From assembly GCA_031269635.1 (NCBI GenBank), contig JAISYY010000062.1, positions 1 to 5,410 of the forward strand: a stretch of 5,410 nt of DNA, given 5' to 3'. The number at the start of each line of letters is the position of its first letter. The first letter of the stretch is position 1. This DNA is from Tannerella sp. Lineage in GTDB: Bacteria; Bacteroidota; Bacteroidia; Bacteroidales; Tannerellaceae. Positions 1 through 5,131 of this stretch are shown piece by piece. The notes under the pieces were generated by a model, which was given only the letters and a program-made list of their open reading frames with translations, had not been told where the DNA came from and ran no database searches. A program made the position numbers and the translations under genes.

Positions 1-75
1 TTTGTTGTTTATGAAATAATAATGTTATAATCTCTTTTGATAAATATCGTGTGTAATTTTTCTTTCATCTTGTTC

Positions 76-414
76 TCATTTTAACATCCTCCTTTCTTCT
101 TTATTGATTTTTTTCAGGATCTCAACTTTGCCCTTGACGGGACTGTCGCGATTCCGGAATGTAGAAATGGGTTGCTCACACATGCGTACATAACAATGAC
201 TTGCATATATTTTCCCACTTTTGGCGGCACACAGGACGCTCCACATGCTTTCTTCCCTGTGGTCGCCTGCAAAACGGCAGTGTTTGGCGATGGCTTTCGC
301 TTCGCTGCCGAAATCTATTTCCTGCGGATAAACGGTTTGAGTGTTTAAAGAAAACAGTGTCAAAACCCAAATCGGCAGGAAGGTTACGGTATCAAAAAAT
401 AAAAATGTTCTCAT
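76..414 (-). pseudogene. Truncated, frameshifted copy of the N-terminus of the 460-residue secreted propeller gene
   Basis: An open frame of 112 codons remains, but it is a remnant. Its first 71 residues (signal peptide through SGKIYA) match the start of the protein encoded at 4858-3476 at 58 of 71 positions by eye. Just after this, a net 5-base insertion near 190-200 shifts the frame, and the ancestral frame would meet a stop (THV-stop-ATHFY). The copy then jumps across a net deletion of about 197 bases to a short segment at 106-132 (GKVEILKKI, matching EVEILGKI around residue 160 of the intact protein). After that all similarity ends, so roughly the last 290 codons are missing. About 27 differences in the first ~210 bases give 13 amino-acid changes, which fits relaxed selection. 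The leader may still direct export of a short peptide, but a working propeller is impossible. Seen directly in sequence; the pseudogene label is inference. Confidence 0.85.
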
Positions 415-434
415 GTAACTAATAATTTTGCCGG

Positions 435-442
435 CAAAGTTA
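435..442 (-). promoter_or_regulatory. Bacteroidota-type -7 box in front of the decayed propeller copy
   Basis: Read on the minus strand this is TAACTTTG, an exact match to the TAnnTTTG consensus. It lies 20 bases before the ATG at 414 and is identical to the box at 4878-4885 before the intact gene. No TTTG -33 element sits at the normal distance. The box may still drive a short transcript through the pseudogene. Confidence 0.5.
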
Positions 443-465
443 ATACATGCTGTCCCGGAAGGCTT

Positions 466-501
466 TCACTTATGTTGCAATCTTCTATCACTGATGTTGC
501 A
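466..501 (-). promoter_or_regulatory. Twin 14-base direct-repeat element upstream of the decayed copy
   Basis: On the plus strand, TCACTTATGTTGCA (466-479) is followed 22 bases later by TCACTGATGTTGCA (488-501), with an 8-base spacer. The same element, with one base changed in the distal box, lies at 4909-4944. Two half-sites spaced by about two helical turns suggest a regulator that contacts one face of the DNA, such as an AraC-type protein or a dimer. The regulator itself is not in the window. The element is seen in sequence; its function is inferred. Confidence 0.5.
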
Positions 502-525
502 TTATGCAGAAAAATCGGCAAGTGG

Positions 526-722
526 GCGCCAAAAACCTGTTTTCGGTGCGATTCACCGGCCGGTTAAACCGTTCGATTAACTTTGACGGCGCTTCAATAA
601 TTTCAATTTAAAGAAAATGGCCGGACAGGAAATTCTTTCTGCCTGGCTTATTTTATAAGAATAAACCGGTTTGTGATTTCGTTTTTTTAAGTGCATTGAT
701 TTTTTTTTTCGGGATAAATTAT
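526..722. other. Intergenic stretch without a recognisable gene
   Basis: No credible reading frame is present on either strand. It holds a 10-base palindrome ACCGGCCGGT (555-564), which runs into CGGTT-A-AACCG (561-571), and a plus-strand TAACTTTG (578-585) that resembles a -7 box but has no -33 partner. An imperfect stem-loop lies at 620-647. A run of ten T residues (700-709) precedes the HEPN promoter candidate. The left part (526-600) is richer in G+C than the right part, so a junction between the old duplicated segment and the AT-rich HEPN/MNT segment may lie here, but no boundary repeat marks it. Confidence 0.4.
620..656. terminator. Weak stem-loop candidate, direction uncertain
   Basis: GCCGGACAG (620-628) can pair with CTGCCTGGC (639-647) around a 10-base loop, with one G-T wobble and one A-C mismatch. 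On the plus strand it is followed by TTATTTTAT; on the minus strand it is followed by a mixed T-rich tail. No gene on either strand ends just before it, so a terminator role is doubtful. It might insulate the HEPN/MNT pair from upstream transcription. Confidence 0.2.
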
Positions 723-730
723 TATTTTTG
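723..730 (+). promoter_or_regulatory. Candidate -7 box for the HEPN/MNT pair
   Basis: TATTTTTG fits the Bacteroidota TAnnTTTG consensus and lies 30 bases before the HEPN start codon, implying a 5' untranslated region of about 20-25 bases. The nearest -33-like match, ATTG at 695-698, is further upstream than usual, and a run of ten T residues lies between. The sequence before the ATG is A-rich without a Shine-Dalgarno motif, as is common in the phylum. Confidence 0.4.
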
Positions 731-760
731 CATCGGAATTAATTATAAAAATGGTGACTC

Positions 761-1156
761 ATGACCCGGGAAGAAAAAGTGAAATATTGGATTAATTTGT
801 CGGAAAGCGATCTGGCTGTCGCTCGTACAATGCTTGAGAACGCTCATTATTTGTACGTTGGATTTATGTGTCATCAGGTTATTGAAAAGATTTTCAAGGC
901 ATATTTTGTGAAACTGAAAGATGAAACGCCGCCATATACGCACGAATTACCCTATTTGGCGCAACAAGGTTGTTTTTACGAAACTTTGTCGGAAGAACAA
1001 AAATTGTTTATAGACCGTTTAAATCCGTTGAACATACGAACACGTTATCCGGATTACAAAGATAATTTGTCTAAATTGCTGACACCTGCCCGTTGTACGG
1101 AAATTATTGAACAAACCCTGCTTTTACAACAATGGACAATAAAGAGAATATCATAG
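761..1156 (+). CDS. HEPN domain protein, putative toxin of a HEPN/MNT module
   Basis: The 131 residues form a compact all-helical HEPN domain of the Pfam HEPN (PF05168) type. Typical features are the opening W10-x-x-x-S-x-x-DL-A-A pattern, the central HQVIEK segment (residues 38-43), the PPYTHEL turn (57-63) with its conserved histidine, and the late LN...RTRYPDY motif (87-99). HEPN proteins paired with minimal nucleotidyltransferases are known as toxin-antitoxin modules in which the HEPN partner is usually an RNase. The usual Rx4-6H catalytic motif is not seen at the late-helix position, where RTRYPDY occurs instead. R22-x6-H29 fits the spacing but lies in the first helices and is probably coincidental. 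RNase activity is therefore unproven. The ATG at 761 is the only suitable start; an ATG at 751 is out of frame. The gene overlaps the downstream MNT gene by 25 bases. Confidence 0.85.
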   Translation: MTREEKVKYWINLSESDLAVARTMLENAHYLYVGFMCHQVIEKIFKAYFVKLKDETPPYTHELPYLAQQGCFYETLSEEQKLFIDRLNPLNIRTRYPDYKDNLSKLLTPARCTEIIEQTLLLQQWTIKRIS

Positions 1157-1449
1157 AAAAAGTACGTATATATAAAGATTTGGTTAAAAGTCTTTTTCCC
1201 GTGAAGATAGAAAATGTCTATCTTTTCGGCTCGTATGCTAAAGGAACGCCCCATAAAGACAGTGATATTGATGTGGCTTTGGTGGTACGGCATTTAGACG
1301 AAAATTACAGTATTTGGGATACCGAGCCGCTTTTGTGGAAAATAGGCAGACAGGTGGATTTTAGAATTTCGCCTGTTGTGGTGGCTCTTGATACCGATTA
1401 TACCGGTTTTTATGACGAAATACAACAAACAGGGATTTTGATTAATTAA
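1132..1449 (+). CDS. Minimal nucleotidyltransferase (MNT), putative antitoxin partner of the HEPN protein
   Basis: The 105-residue product is a single small nucleotidyltransferase domain of the DNA polymerase beta-like superfamily. The signature is intact: FGSYAKG (residues 32-38), then D45-I-D47, and a third acidic residue in the strand QVDFRI (D76). These are the expected nucleotide- and metal-binding residues, so the enzyme is probably active. In studied HEPN/MNT pairs the MNT protein neutralises its HEPN partner by adding AMP groups to a tyrosine. That role is inferred here from family and context; Tyr96 or Tyr99 of the HEPN protein could be a target. The start lies inside the end of the HEPN gene in another frame, without its own Shine-Dalgarno, which suggests translational coupling. 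The stop codon overlaps the stop of the opposing CBM9-like gene. The DNA is AT-rich (about 25% G+C in bases 1141-1200), unlike the operon to the right. Confidence 0.87.
   Translation: MDNKENIIEKVRIYKDLVKSLFPVKIENVYLFGSYAKGTPHKDSDIDVALVVRHLDENYSIWDTEPLLWKIGRQVDFRISPVVVALDTDYTGFYDEIQQTGILIN
1442..1449. other. Convergent stop codons within the palindrome TTAATTAA
   Basis: The MNT gene ends with TAA at 1447-1449 on the plus strand, and the CBM9-like gene ends with TAA at 1448-1446 on the minus strand. The coding regions thus overlap tail to tail by four bases. There is no space for an ordinary terminator between them, so termination must occur inside the opposing gene or read through as antisense RNA. 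Confidence 0.9.
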
Positions 1450-2144
1450 AAAGTAAGTATTAGCGTCCCGAACATCTGCGGATTACGCATCGGCTCGGCG
1501 CCAACCCAGTCATAAAGACTGCGTCCGTTCCCGTCATTGTCGCCATTCGCAAAATCAGCGCCTATCCTCATATTATTCACAGGCGATATGTCTAATTCAT
1601 TCCACGGAAAAGCAATCTCTATCTCATATCCGCTGTCAATATCAGTTGTGTCATTCAGTGTGCCGAATAAACGAATCGAATAATTAGCCGTCCCGTCCCA
1701 GGCCCGGTCGGTTCTGCAACTGTCGCTGCCCCGATCATCTTTTTTCTGTCCCAGGAGGTTTATGTGATACACAATATCGTCAAATGCCCAGCATGAGGTC
1801 TTGTCATTTTTTGTATCTAAAAGTATTTCTACCATATCATCAAGGTACAACTCCGGATGATCCTTCTCCTGTTGATAAGCCCGCAAATCGCGGTCTGCCA
1901 CTTCAATGCGAAAATATAACGAATCACTGTCCCATAAAGAACGAACCGTCATCCGGTTATCGCCTTTTAGTGGAGACAAATGGATTGCGGTTGACAAAAA
2001 CCATTCGTTGCCCGGATTACCTGTCCCTGAAAACGACCCGGTATAAACGGAGTAAACGGTCTTTGGCTTATCCGGTTGAGCCATGCAGACGTACCCGGGA
2101 AAAAACAACAGATAAAACAAATGGATATACGCCTGTTTTTTCAT
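1446..2144 (-). CDS. Secreted CBM9-like (carbohydrate-binding family 9 / DOMON-type) domain protein
   Basis: The 232-residue product begins with a signal peptide (MKKQ, hydrophobic stretch to about residue 19, probable cleavage after CMA at residue 22). The rest is one beta-sandwich domain of the CBM9-like type. Recognisable elements are SLWDSDSLYFRIEVAD (69-84), LYLDDMVEILLD (99-110), a YEIEIAFPWNEL strand (173-184) and a terminal PQMFGTLIL (222-230). Such domains bind sugars when attached to glycan enzymes, but here it stands alone with no catalytic partner. I chose the ATG at 2144 although the frame is open to 2261, because the signal peptide begins there and the ATG overlaps the stop of the preceding propeller gene (ATGA). 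The upstream 39 codons are Arg-rich and unlike a leader. It is the last gene of the three-gene unit, and its stop overlaps that of the MNT gene. Substrate unknown. Confidence 0.82.
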   Translation of the reverse strand: MKKQAYIHLFYLLFFPGYVCMAQPDKPKTVYSVYTGSFSGTGNPGNEWFLSTAIHLSPLKGDNRMTVRSLWDSDSLYFRIEVADRDLRAYQQEKDHPELYLDDMVEILLDTKNDKTSCWAFDDIVYHINLLGQKKDDRGSDSCRTDRAWDGTANYSIRLFGTLNDTTDIDSGYEIEIAFPWNELDISPVNNMRIGADFANGDNDGNGRSLYDWVGAEPMRNPQMFGTLILTF

Positions 2145-3457
2145 CTTGGATTCGTTGGGTTTAAACCGCCTTTCATGATTTGTCCTCCGGGGATATAGAA
2201 AAACAGTTTTGCCCTCCTGTCTCCTTCTCCAATAAAAATTGTTCCGTCGGCAGCCGTACACATTGCATCAAACTGATATCCGATTTTTGAATAGTACGGA
2301 CTGCGGTCTACACCCAAAACGCCATAATCTAAAAAACCTTCCTGCCTTTCGGAGAGATCGAACGAAAACATCCTGCATACGTTATCTTTCTCGCCGCAAA
2401 TCATGTATAACCGCCTGTCCAGGCCCAATGTCATGGCTCTCACGCGACGCTCCACACGAGGCTTTCCCAATACGGTCAGCCGATGACCGGCCACGTTTAT
2501 GCGGAAAATGAATCCGTCGCTCGAACTGCCCAATATACTGCTGTCTCCATCGAGAATTAGCTGTTCCACGACCGGAAACCCGTTATAATTTTGCGTCTCC
2601 CAGTATTCACCGGGTATTCGCATACCGGATGATTGAATTTTGCCGGTCGCGGGATCGAAGAAATATATCAGGCCATTGTCGCCCGAAGAACATACTTTGC
2701 CGTCCGGCAGGCAAACCAGCGCCCGCGGTACTCCCCTCCAGCTGCGTTCCGGCCCCGGATAGGACTTCATGGTAAGCCATTCGCCGTGATTTTTGATTTT
2801 TCCCGTTGCCAGGTCCAATTCAAAAAAGATGGCATCGGGGTAAGAAATCCCGTAAAGTTTGTCTTTCCGCTGATTGATGGCTAACGCATATATTGAATTT
2901 CCGGGTACGGGCGTTCCCAGATCCTTGACCTGTGCATTCGATTCGATAAAATATATATCGCCGTCTCCTTTTGCCGGATCGTAAAGAAATATATGTCCTC
3001 CTTCAAAATCCTTGTATTTGTTCTTAATATCGTCCCACAGCTGGTATTCTATCATTCTCCGTCCGTAGGGGATGTCTCGCGTCAAAGTCAGGAGTTCCAG
3101 TTCATTCAAGCCGGTCCCGATGTAAACATACCCGTTGCCGTCTTCGGCCATGGCATGGTGCACGCCCTTTGCGCCGGGAAGTTTCCCCAGAGGACTGACC
3201 TTGTTTGTCCTGAAATCATAAACGAAAAGATAGGACTGCTTCCCCGTCGTCGCGCCGTAGATTTTTCCGCCGGAATGTGCCAGCAGGGAGGCAATCGGCG
3301 AATCGTCGGCCGGTATTTCGGTAGCCGCCGGATAACCGATATCGCGATAGTCCAGGCGATGCGTTTCAAAATTGGGATTGACGCTTTTTTGCGAATGTAC
3401 TACCGTACAAAAGGTGATGAAAAAAGCGATGACAAAAAAAAGTGTATAACGTTTCAT
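2141..3457 (-). CDS. Secreted beta-propeller protein (438 residues, about seven blades)
   Basis: An N-terminal signal peptide is clear (MKRY, hydrophobic residues 5-20, probable cleavage near HSQ at 21-23). The mature part contains repeated strand units of the form G-K-[IV]-Y-G ... hydrophobic-x-D-P-x-T-G-K-[IV]. They start near residues 63, 108, 198, 252, 305, 347 and 404, so about seven blades. Good examples are IYFFDPATGKI (264-274) and DGTIFIGEGD (404-413). No enzymatic motif was recognised. Kelch, YVTN and SMP-30-like propellers share this general pattern, so the exact family is not assigned. The protein most likely acts in the periplasm or at the cell surface as a binding or scaffold protein, or possibly a lyase or lactonase. 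It starts 18 bases after the stop of the 460-residue propeller gene, and its stop overlaps the start of the CBM9-like gene, which implies cotranscription and coupled translation. Confidence 0.8.
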   Translation of the reverse strand: MKRYTLFFVIAFFITFCTVVHSQKSVNPNFETHRLDYRDIGYPAATEIPADDSPIASLLAHSGGKIYGATTGKQSYLFVYDFRTNKVSPLGKLPGAKGVHHAMAEDGNGYVYIGTGLNELELLTLTRDIPYGRRMIEYQLWDDIKNKYKDFEGGHIFLYDPAKGDGDIYFIESNAQVKDLGTPVPGNSIYALAINQRKDKLYGISYPDAIFFELDLATGKIKNHGEWLTMKSYPGPERSWRGVPRALVCLPDGKVCSSGDNGLIYFFDPATGKIQSSGMRIPGEYWETQNYNGFPVVEQLILDGDSSILGSSSDGFIFRINVAGHRLTVLGKPRVERRVRAMTLGLDRRLYMICGEKDNVCRMFSFDLSERQEGFLDYGVLGVDRSPYYSKIGYQFDAMCTAADGTIFIGEGDRRAKLFFYIPGGQIMKGGLNPTNPR

Positions 3458-3475
3458 AATTATGATGTTTTAATT

Positions 3476-4858
3476 TTACTTCCCGGGATCGAATGTGACC
3501 AGTCCCATACTGAACGGCCAGCGCCGGGCAACTTCCCCAACGACTTTGCCCGGGTCTTTTTCTTCAATCGCTCCAACGAAATATATCTTCCCGTCTTTTG
3601 CGCCGGTACAGGCTCCGCCCAAACCGAACACCATATTCCCTTCCTCCGTCAACATTAACCCGTGCGACTTCCGTTGCCGGTTTTTCAAGTCATAACTGAC
3701 CAGGTAGGATACGGGCGGAAAGTGTCCGCCGGACAATTTTGCCTGCGTTTTTTCCTCGTCTTTTACATCCCATGAATTGCCGATATAGTCAAACGATCCT
3801 GAAGCGGTCGGTGCAAAGTATATTTTCCGGTCGTTGGAGATTGTCAGGGCCAGCGTGGCAAAAGGTATCATCCGCACGTTTGCCTCATCCCAGTATTGCG
3901 GGGCGGTCAACGGGACGAGATATTCGATTTCGCCTTCGCTTCCCCTGTAAACATCGTATTTGAACAACATCGAATTGCCTCCCATGATACCGTACGCGAC
4001 TTTATCGACCGGGTCCCACTCGATCACCCGCCAGATCACTTTCCGGTCGATCATAGGCTTCGACATCGTACGCGGCAATACGCGCATGTCGTACTGTAAC
4101 CGGATATTCGGCAGATCGGTTATCCGGTCTTTCGCCGGATCATATTTCCAAATCTGTGCAACCGGGAAAGATCCGTAAACATTGCCCGAATCGTCGGCAA
4201 AAATGGTGCGGCAAATATCCCAGTCATCAACCTTGCCCAAATCCCGTGTATATCTTTCACGGATATCGTACATATATAAATGACCGTCTTCGGCCAGTCC
4301 GTAAAGGCGCCCGTATTCAGGTTCCACAACCATACCCAGCAGACCGTAGTGGCGACTGATTTTTCCCAGTATCTCAACTTCGTCCGATTTGGGATTGTAG
4401 CGATACCAGAAGGCGCCGGGATAACTGGCCGGATCGATGGATTCCGGCCCGGTGTCTTCATTCAAACCGCCGAAATAGATATTCCCGTCCCCGTCTTCGC
4501 CCATTCTCACATGGATTTTCCCGTTTGTATTGATACCCTCCCCCCGTTCGCCGTGTAATGCGGTCAAATCAACAATATGGCGCATCGTTTGCGTAGCAGG
4601 GTCAAATTCGTAGAAATGGGCGGCTTCCGCATGAGTACAGAGACCGGCATATATCTTCCCGCTTTTGGCGGCATATAAGGCGCTCCACATACTTTCTTCC
4701 CTGTGGTCGCCGGCAAAACGGTAATGTTTGACGATAGCTTTCGCTTCGCTGCTGAAATCTATTTCCTGCGGATAAACGGCTTGAATGTTTAAAGAAAACA
4801 ATGTCAAAACCCAAACCGGAAAACCGGTTACCGTATTAAAAAATAAAGATGTCTTCAT
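3476..4858 (-). CDS. Secreted beta-propeller protein (460 residues, about seven blades), first gene of the unit
   Basis: The product has a signal peptide (hydrophobic residues 12-27; cleavage probably near IQA or VYPQ). Blade-like repeats begin at about residues 66 (SGKIYAG), 124 (DGNIYFG), 182 (YGRLYGL), 224 (SGNVYGS), 285 (DKVAYGI), 343 (DRKIYFA) and 422 (DGKIYFV). Most are followed by an F/Y-x-[YF]-[DN]-[PVLI] strand such as YEFDPATQ, YRYNPKSD or WKYDPAKD. This fits a seven-blade propeller with larger insertions after blades 2 and 6. No catalytic signature was recognised. The sequence differs clearly from the 438-residue propeller downstream, so the two are distant relatives rather than recent duplicates. 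The N-terminal third is duplicated as a broken copy at 76-414. A -7 box and twin direct repeats lie just upstream, making it the lead gene of a regulated three-gene operon. Exported glycan-binding or processing is an inference from the neighbours. Confidence 0.82.
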   Translation of the reverse strand: MKTSLFFNTVTGFPVWVLTLFSLNIQAVYPQEIDFSSEAKAIVKHYRFAGDHREESMWSALYAAKSGKIYAGLCTHAEAAHFYEFDPATQTMRHIVDLTALHGERGEGINTNGKIHVRMGEDGDGNIYFGGLNEDTGPESIDPASYPGAFWYRYNPKSDEVEILGKISRHYGLLGMVVEPEYGRLYGLAEDGHLYMYDIRERYTRDLGKVDDWDICRTIFADDSGNVYGSFPVAQIWKYDPAKDRITDLPNIRLQYDMRVLPRTMSKPMIDRKVIWRVIEWDPVDKVAYGIMGGNSMLFKYDVYRGSEGEIEYLVPLTAPQYWDEANVRMIPFATLALTISNDRKIYFAPTASGSFDYIGNSWDVKDEEKTQAKLSGGHFPPVSYLVSYDLKNRQRKSHGLMLTEEGNMVFGLGGACTGAKDGKIYFVGAIEEKDPGKVVGEVARRWPFSMGLVTFDPGK

Positions 4859-4877
4859 ATAACTAAAATTTTGCAGG

Positions 4878-4885
4878 CAAAGTTA
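4878..4885 (-). promoter_or_regulatory. -7 promoter box of the propeller operon
   Basis: The minus strand reads TAACTTTG, matching TAnnTTTG exactly, 20 bases before the ATG at 4858. Transcription would begin around 4871, leaving a leader of only about a dozen bases (AAAATTTTAGTTAT before the ATG) with no Shine-Dalgarno. A TTTG occurs only 13 bases upstream of the box, too near for a -33 element, so the promoter probably depends on an activator. Confidence 0.55.
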
Positions 4886-4908
4886 GTACATGCCGCCCCA
4901 AAAGGTTT

Positions 4909-4944
4909 TCACTTATGTTGCAATCTTCTATCACTTATGTTGCA
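4909..4944 (-). promoter_or_regulatory. Twin 14-base direct repeats, candidate activator site of the propeller operon
   Basis: TCACTTATGTTGCA occurs perfectly twice (4909-4922 and 4931-4944, plus-strand reading), 22 bases apart. If the -7 box is centred near -8, the two sites centre near -42 and -64. The proximal site then covers the place of the missing -33 element, as expected for a class II activator. In the broken copy at 466-501 the 36-base element differs at one base only. AraC-type DNA-binding domains, including those of hybrid two-component sensors common in Bacteroidota, often bind direct repeats of about this period; the link is inference. Confidence 0.6.
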
Positions 4945-4949
4945 TTATG

Positions 4950-4990
4950 CGGATATATCCGGCGACTACGCACTACTGATCCGTACGGAT
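4950..4990. promoter_or_regulatory. Pair of perfect 12-base palindromes built from the same half-site
   Basis: CGGATATATCCG (4950-4961) and ATCCGTACGGAT (4979-4990) are both perfect palindromes. They use the same five-base half, CGGAT/ATCCG, in opposite arrangement, with centres 29 bases apart. They lie immediately upstream of the twin direct repeats and are absent from the duplicate upstream region. They could be a second operator or two small hairpins downstream of the SGNH gene. The remainder of the gap (4991-5131) has no recognisable gene; a six-base inverted repeat (CCGCTC 5080-5085, GAGCGG 5106-5111) lacks a T-run. Confidence 0.35.
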
Positions 4991-5131
4991 TGCCGAAAGG
5001 TACATTTTTTCGATGGGAAATGAATCGTTGTCATATTCGCGTCCCTGCCAGGTACATAGGCGCGACATACGCACATCATCCGCTCTTTCTGTAACCGGTG
5101 CACTTGAGCGGGGGAGGGGGGAACGAAATGT

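Larger units (their letters stand above)
161..525. repeat. Left copy of a ~360-base direct repeat (partner 4610-4966)
   Basis: This stretch aligns in the same orientation with 4610-4966. It covers the N-terminal coding part of the propeller gene (161-414), its -7 promoter box (435-442) and the upstream twin-repeat element (466-501). Coding identity is about 87% over the ~210 bases next to the start codon, falls around 175-200 where a 5-base insertion sits, and fades out near 525. A further patch at 106-129 matches 4358-4381 at 20 of 24 bases, beyond an internal deletion. No terminal inverted repeats or target duplication are visible, so this is an old gene duplication and not an insertion element. 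Confidence 0.85.
4610..4966. repeat. Right copy of the ~360-base direct repeat (partner 161-525)
   Basis: This is the functional-looking copy. It comprises the promoter, the twin-repeat element and the first ~83 codons of the 460-residue propeller gene. The two copies are about 4.44 kb apart and in the same orientation, so recombination between them could remove the HEPN/MNT pair together with the whole three-gene unit. Similarity fades just beyond the upstream element, near 4966. Confidence 0.85.

Noticed and set aside
9..95. A strong AAAGGAGG Shine-Dalgarno (minus strand, 88-95) followed by nested tiny frames, including a 19-codon frame from 68 to 9
   Set aside because: The frame directly spaced from the motif is only four codons, the longer one is too far away, and its translation looks like random AT-rich sequence. 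It may be debris at the pseudogene end.
751..795. A 14-codon frame beginning 10 bases before the HEPN start, out of frame and overlapping it
   Set aside because: It could be a regulatory leader, but a short overlapping frame in A-rich DNA is expected by chance and has no supporting signal.
2145..2261. An upstream extension of the CBM9-like gene by 39 codons
   Set aside because: The extension is Arg-rich, overlaps the end of the propeller gene, and would bury the signal peptide. The ATGA overlap at 2144-2141 is the natural start.
2993..3658. A 221-codon open frame on the plus strand spanning the junction of the two propeller genes
   Set aside because: It is antisense to two well-supported coding regions with signal peptides and blade motifs, and its translation shows no domain or normal composition.
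161..4966. The direct repeats as long terminal repeats or ends of a transposon
   Set aside because: They contain an N-terminal coding region and promoter, have no terminal inverted repeats or target duplications, and no transposase or integrase lies between them.
5110..5121. GGGGGAGGGGGG tract as a G-quadruplex
   Set aside because: Only two G runs are present, not four, so a normal intramolecular quadruplex is not supported.
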